In this document: one piece after another, positions 44,474 to 45,003 of the stretch
How positions within the stretch are numbered: the first letter of the stretch is position 1
Layout of the letters: the number at the start of each line of letters is the position of its first letter
Origin: an uncultured Oscillibacter sp.
GTDB taxonomy: Bacteria; Bacillota; Clostridia; Oscillospirales; Oscillospiraceae
Assembly (NCBI GenBank): GCA_900770295.1
Contig: CAAGJQ010000037.1
Span: 1-45,003, forward strand
Reading direction: 5' to 3'
Length of the DNA stretch: 45,003 nucleotides
The notes under the pieces: model-generated
The model's database searches: none
What the model was told of the DNA's origin: nothing
The model's input: the letters and a program-made list of their open reading frames with translations, nothing else
Position numbers and translations under genes: made by a program

Positions 44474-45003
44474 ATGGAAAACTTTTTATCTCTTCTGGCC
44501 GGTTTCCAGGTGGCCCTCGCCCCTGAAAACATCGGCGCCTGCCTGCTGGGCGCTGTCCTGGGCCTGATCGTGGGCGCCATGCCCGGTATCGGCTCCCTGG
44601 CGGGTTGCGCCCTGCTGCTGCCTCTGACTTATAAATTCAACCCCACCACCGCTATCATCATGCTGGGCGCCCTGTACTATTCCAATATGTACGGCGGCTC
44701 CTTCAGCGCCATTCTGCTGAACATCCCCGGTGACTCCCCGGCCATCACCACCGCTCTGGACGGCTATCCCATGGCCCGGAAGGGACGGCCCGGCCAGGCA
44801 CTGATGGCGGCCAACCTGGCCAGCTTCATCGGCGGCACCATCGGCATCCTGATTCTAACTGTGACCGCCTCCGGTCTGGCGACCCTGGGTCTGAAGTTCG
44901 GCTACGCCGAGATGACCCTGATCCTGCTGATCGCCATGACCTCCATCAGCTGGCTGATCGGCGAGAATCCCATCAAGGGCATCGTCATCACCATGCTGGG
45001 CAT
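44474..45003 (+). CDS. tctA: Tripartite tricarboxylate transporter large membrane subunit TctA (partial)
   Basis: The frame starts at the ATG at 44474 (GGAGGG upstream) and runs off the right edge after 176 codons. It has the TctA signature GLIVGAMPGIGSLAGCALLL near residues 32-51 and the second conserved loop YSNMYGGSFSAILLNIPGDSPA near residues 69-90. It forms the channel with TctB. The extracytoplasmic binding protein TctC is not in the window and may lie downstream. Confidence 0.93.
   Translation, partial: MENFLSLLAGFQVALAPENIGACLLGAVLGLIVGAMPGIGSLAGCALLLPLTYKFNPTTAIIMLGALYYSNMYGGSFSAILLNIPGDSPAITTALDGYPMARKGRPGQALMAANLASFIGGTIGILILTVTASGLATLGLKFGYAEMTLILLIAMTSISWLIGENPIKGIVITMLG

Overview
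The window reads as chromosomal DNA from a GC-rich, anaerobic, amino-acid-fermenting Clostridium-type Firmicute. Gut Oscillospiraceae relatives such as Flavonifractor, Lawsonibacter or Intestinimonas would fit, but this is inferred from gene content and codon use, not from a marker gene. Supporting signs are strong AGGAGG ribosome sites, a tRNA-Trp T-box, a CIRCE element, an FMN riboswitch, a MetH without its reactivation domain, ferredoxin-dependent indolepyruvate oxidoreductase, a butyryl-CoA-type CoA-transferase and a tripartite tricarboxylate transporter. I saw no rRNA, tRNA, insertion sequence, prophage or CRISPR array.

Layout. (1) 1-3557: a sugar-type ABC transporter (partial lipoprotein and one permease), its LacI-family regulator and a DUF624 membrane protein, tied together by three LacI-type operator candidates. 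(2) 3558-4032: a non-coding cluster of hairpins. (3) 4033-8794: iorA-iorB-CoA-transferase, overlapping by 4 bp at each junction, with a divergent LysR regulator; this is a probable aromatic amino-acid oxidation module. (4) 8978-12737: an ion-transporter-superfamily permease, a glycosyltransferase fused to a MarR-like DNA-binding domain, and a split chromate-transporter pair. (5) 12830-19317: gamma-glutamyltransferase, AEC carrier, GltS-like carrier and PepT-like peptidase genes, divergent from an unusual three-part transcription regulator. (6) 19435-24210: a methionine-synthesis operon (MetH activation protein, MetH, homocysteine methyltransferase-MetF fusion). (7) 24528-27289: clpB under a CIRCE-overlapped promoter. 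(8) 27473-32264: a BMP-type nucleoside ABC transporter operon. (9) 32538-37347: trpEGDCF behind a UGG T-box, with no trpBA. (10) 37549-42018: an FMN-riboswitch-controlled riboflavin operon (ribD, ribE, ribBA, ribH) ending in a HAD phosphatase, then a small Cys-rich protein. (11) 42380-45003: a likely sigma-54-dependent operon with a PdxA-family dehydrogenase and TctB/TctA, preceded by a nested array of TGAAACA sites and running off the window end.

Working together, regions 3, 5 and 9 concern amino-acid and peptide turnover: tryptophan made only as far as indole-3-glycerol phosphate locally, aromatic 2-oxoacids oxidised to acyl-CoA, and gamma-glutamyl compounds or peptides cleaved and moved. 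The strongest leads for something undescribed are the sigma-54 array with its PdxA-Tct operon, the glycosyltransferase-MarR fusion, the regulator at 18004-19317 with its divergent gene set, and the iorAB-CoA-transferase module.
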